Positions 63,104 to 64,000 of a stretch of 64,000 nt of DNA are shown here, in pieces (within the stretch, counting starts at the first letter, position 1; every line of letters begins with the position of its first letter). Origin of the DNA: Dipylidium caninum (lineage: Eukaryota > Platyhelminthes > Cestoda > Cyclophyllidea > Dipylidiidae); assembly GCA_017562135.1 (NCBI GenBank), contig QEYB01001312.1, positions 2,108,001-2,172,000 of the forward strand, in the 5' to 3' direction. Position numbers and translations under genes: made by a program. Below the pieces are notes generated by a model that saw only the letters and a list, made by a program, of their open reading frames with translations, made no database searches and had not been told where the DNA came from.

Positions 63104-64000
63104 GTGAGACGTTAATTCCATGTGATCAGACCTTTTTTCGCAATGAAAAATTGGCCATAAATAGCCATTCTTTGCTAAAGATAGCCCCCCGTGGTATTCA
63201 AATGTTGCTCTTAGTATAAACGTCATTAGTTGGGGCTTCACATGTTTATGAAAACCATTAGTGACCACGTGTCCAAGTAGGTCTCTACACATCTCTCCAT
63301 TAAACAGGACTGGTATTTACCACCGCCGTGTCTGGCTCTACGCCAGATAAAGCAGTGCTACGAAGACGTTCTTGGGGATTTCTGTTTAGTTAGCGACACA
63401 TAGACCAGAGTCGAGGAGTGCACTAGGCAATGGGAGCGACTCACTAGGCGCTCCGCCATATCCCGGCGCCACTGCCAGTCGCTATCACAACCCTTCTTCG
63501 GCACACGCTGATCACAGTTGGAAGTCGGAGCTTTGGCGCAAGACAAAGCAAACTGCCCTGCGCCGGAAATGGATCTGGTCACAAACCGCTCTCAGATGCA
63601 TCCCGTTCACACGGGCCAGCCAGTCTTACTGATGGCTGTGCAATACTGGGTGTCGCTGTGAAAAATATATTGGGACTTGAACGAAGCCTCATATGAGCGA
63701 TACCCAATTTGGTGTGCATCCCAGTCACTTGAGGAGGTCAAACAGGCCAGGGGTTTTGGTCGGCCATTCATGTCAGATGGCTGAGAACTATTTATAAGCT
63801 TTTCAAAAAGCGCCCACAACGATTTGCGCTAGTCGGAAGGCTTGTAATAAGTTGGACTTGGGCATCCTGTAGTTAAGCAAACACGACGAAATTGTTACTG
63901 CAAGAATAAGTACACATGAGGCTCCTTCCACACAACTCAACACGTAGATGAAAGATTAGCCTTACGGGACACATCTAGACCTCATTAACGAAACAACCAA
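63104..64000 (+). other. Intron 9 of the PLBD2-like gene (to window end)
   Basis: Starts with a GTGAGA donor. The next exon, expected to begin with the remainder of an Arg codon followed by Tyr-Asn-Asp, is not seen. The patch 63400-63830 is GC-richer and open on the - strand for two 70-codon frames; it may be part of a dispersed repeat, but I cannot name it. Confidence 0.45.

Noticed and set aside
1..64000. Bacterial features such as CRISPR arrays, operons, insertion sequences or rRNA
   Set aside because: The window is eukaryotic with spliced genes; no spaced direct repeats or rRNA sequence seen.

Overview
The window reads as an invertebrate animal nuclear genome, most likely a parasitic flatworm (tapeworm-like). 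This is inferred from multi-exon genes with GT-AG introns of about 0.1 to 2.7 kb, an AT-rich background, metazoan-only gene families (SLC6 transporters, a SEPT2-group septin, a PLBD2-type lysosomal protein) and possible trans-splice acceptors just upstream of two start codons. There is no bacterial operon structure, and no complete rRNA or tRNA gene was recognised.

Layout. Bases 1-6287 are the left arm of a long GC-rich inverted repeat. Its right arm starts at 22972 and can be paired with the left arm up to about 28954, where the window edge ends the comparison; its GC-rich character continues to about 29300. Between the arms, on the + strand, lies SLC6 gene A (exons 1-11, 8615-22546), a 12-TM sodium/chloride-dependent amino-acid transporter of glycine-transporter type. 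Its last two exons (12 and 13) lie inside the right arm. The left arm carries the same two exons on the - strand with no body in front of them. Recombination between the arms would flip the transporter body and give it the other tail. Each arm has one reading-frame break relative to the other: the right arm in exon 12, the left arm in exon 13.

29300-42150 is a 13 kb stretch without a recognisable gene. SLC6 gene B (42271-49637, + strand) is a complete tandem paralogue: nearly all core exons have the same length and phase as in gene A. Next come a septin (51342-57896, + strand) with a long N-terminal extension and altered GTPase motifs, and a phospholipase B-like 2 gene (58813 to beyond the window, + strand) whose last exon or exons are missing. 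All four genes point the same way and have CCAAT-type motifs shortly upstream of the first coding exon.

Mobile DNA: a decayed mariner transposase (- strand) sits in intron 4 of gene A, and a GC-rich island with tRNA-like A/B boxes in intron 9. The two transporters would share a job (uptake of a small neutral amino acid at the plasma membrane). The septin and the PLBD2 protein are unrelated neighbours. The most unusual structure is the inverted repeat that duplicates the 3' end of a transporter gene.
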